Assembly (NCBI GenBank): GCA_029933895.1
Contig: JAOZNG010000032.1
Location: 1-10,560 of the forward strand
Reading direction: 5' to 3'
DNA from: an archaeon
Lineage (GTDB): Archaea > Altiarchaeota > Altiarchaeia > IMC4 > QMZM01
Length of the DNA stretch: 10,560 bases
The position numbers and the translations under genes are program-made. Shown piece after piece: positions 6,980-10,560 of the stretch (positions are counted from its first letter, which is position 1; each line of letters starts with the position of its first letter). The notes beneath the pieces are model-generated. The model did not search any database and had not been told where the DNA came from. It saw only the letters and a program-made list of their open reading frames with translations.

Positions 6980-6983
6980 TGCA

Positions 6984-7412
<429 letters not shown>

Positions 7413-7415
7413 CCT

Positions 7416-7850
7416 CTATCTGGATACGTTAACGTTTATATTGTCTATGTTATAGTGTCTCTTCGCCAGTTTTTTAGCGATTTTTATCCTGACACCATCG
7501 TGACCTATAACCTTTTTCCTGTCAGGCTTGTTTACCTCAACGTTGACTATTCTCTCCTCGTCTTCCTTGCTTATCTCCACCTTTTTTATTCTGACTGGAT
7601 GGAAGAGGTTTTTAATGAAGTTCTCTATGTTATCTGAAAACTCCATCACTATGACGCTTTTGCCTATAGCGTTCCTCACCTTCCCTATGTTGGAGCCGTT
7701 TTTTCCTATAGCCAGCCCCATGTCTCCCTTCTTTATGAGGAATGCCATCATGTTCTGGACGCTCACGCAGTCTTTCACTATCGCTCCAGTGAGTGTCTCG
7801 AACAGGGTTATATACTTTATCTCTTCATTGCTTAATCTGATTTTACCCAC
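7416..7850 (-). CDS. nusA: NusA-like transcription factor (archaeal two-KH form)
   Basis: Archaeal NusA consists only of the RNA-binding KH part of bacterial NusA and lies in the rpoA2-rpl30e-nusA-rps12 cluster, as here. The 144 residues match that size. KH1 has the loop IGKNGSNIGKVRNAIGKSV (GKNG at 49-52). KH2 has VIGHDGVRIKIAKKLAKR (GHDG at 116-119), where an acidic residue in the GxxG loop is somewhat unusual. Bacterial S1 and polymerase-binding N-terminal domains are absent, as expected. The start is GTG (7850-7848), with a G-rich tract (GGGGGG) about 5 bases upstream that could pair weakly with the 16S 3' end. A later start would cut the conserved LSNEEIKYITLFETLTGA. Its exact role in archaeal elongation or termination is not settled. 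Confidence 0.93.
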   Translation of the reverse strand: MGKIRLSNEEIKYITLFETLTGAIVKDCVSVQNMMAFLIKKGDMGLAIGKNGSNIGKVRNAIGKSVIVMEFSDNIENFIKNLFHPVRIKKVEISKEDEERIVNVEVNKPDRKKVIGHDGVRIKIAKKLAKRHYNIDNINVNVSR

Positions 7851-7862
7851 ACTTGCCCCCCA

Positions 7863-10560
<2,698 letters not shown>

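Overview
This window is archaeal chromosome. Thirteen of its fifteen genes belong to the universal archaeal transcription/translation set in its archaeal form: split RNA polymerase largest subunit (RpoA1 and RpoA2), a short two-KH NusA, the archaeal/eukaryotic proteins eL30, eL32 and eL19, and archaeal-type uL6, uS8, uS5, uL18, uL30, uL15 and SecY. Arginine codons are mostly AGG/AGA and base composition is moderate. I cannot place the organism in a phylum. A DPANN or deep euryarchaeal lineage is plausible, because Cys-repeat exported proteins like the one at 447-1262 are common there, but this is only an impression.

Layout. Bases 1-1262 (+ strand) hold the 3' end of an archaeal CCA-adding enzyme and a membrane-anchored, coiled-coil, Cys-repeat protein of unknown function. 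The rest, 1289-10560, is read on the minus strand. In transcription order it is rpoA1 (5' end outside the window), rpoA2, rpl30e, nusA, rps12, a 99-bp gap with terminator-like and promoter-like sequence, then rps8, rpl6, rpl32e, rpl19e, rpl18, rps5, rpl30, rpl15, secY. Junctions inside each block run from a 14-bp overlap to a 12-bp gap, so these look like two operons or one long operon with an internal promoter. secY converges on the Cys-repeat gene across 26 bp.

How they work together. The first block makes the catalytic core of RNA polymerase with a ribosomal protein, an RNA-binding NusA-like protein and the decoding-centre protein uS12. The second block is the distal half of the archaeal spc operon, ending in the translocon subunit SecY. 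The usual partners rps7 (after rps12) and rps14/rpl5 (before rps8) are not at this junction, so two normally separate conserved clusters have been joined here.

The most striking feature is a 35-residue predicted helical module present twice: as an N-terminal extension of ribosomal protein eL32 (5795-5900) and as the C-terminal extension of RNA polymerase subunit RpoA2 (8173-8278). The two DNA copies match at 101 of 106 positions by my alignment, with no gaps, and similarity fades at both edges. A shared module on the ribosome and on RNA polymerase is unusual and is the best lead in the window. No RNA genes, CRISPR arrays, insertion sequences or origins were seen.
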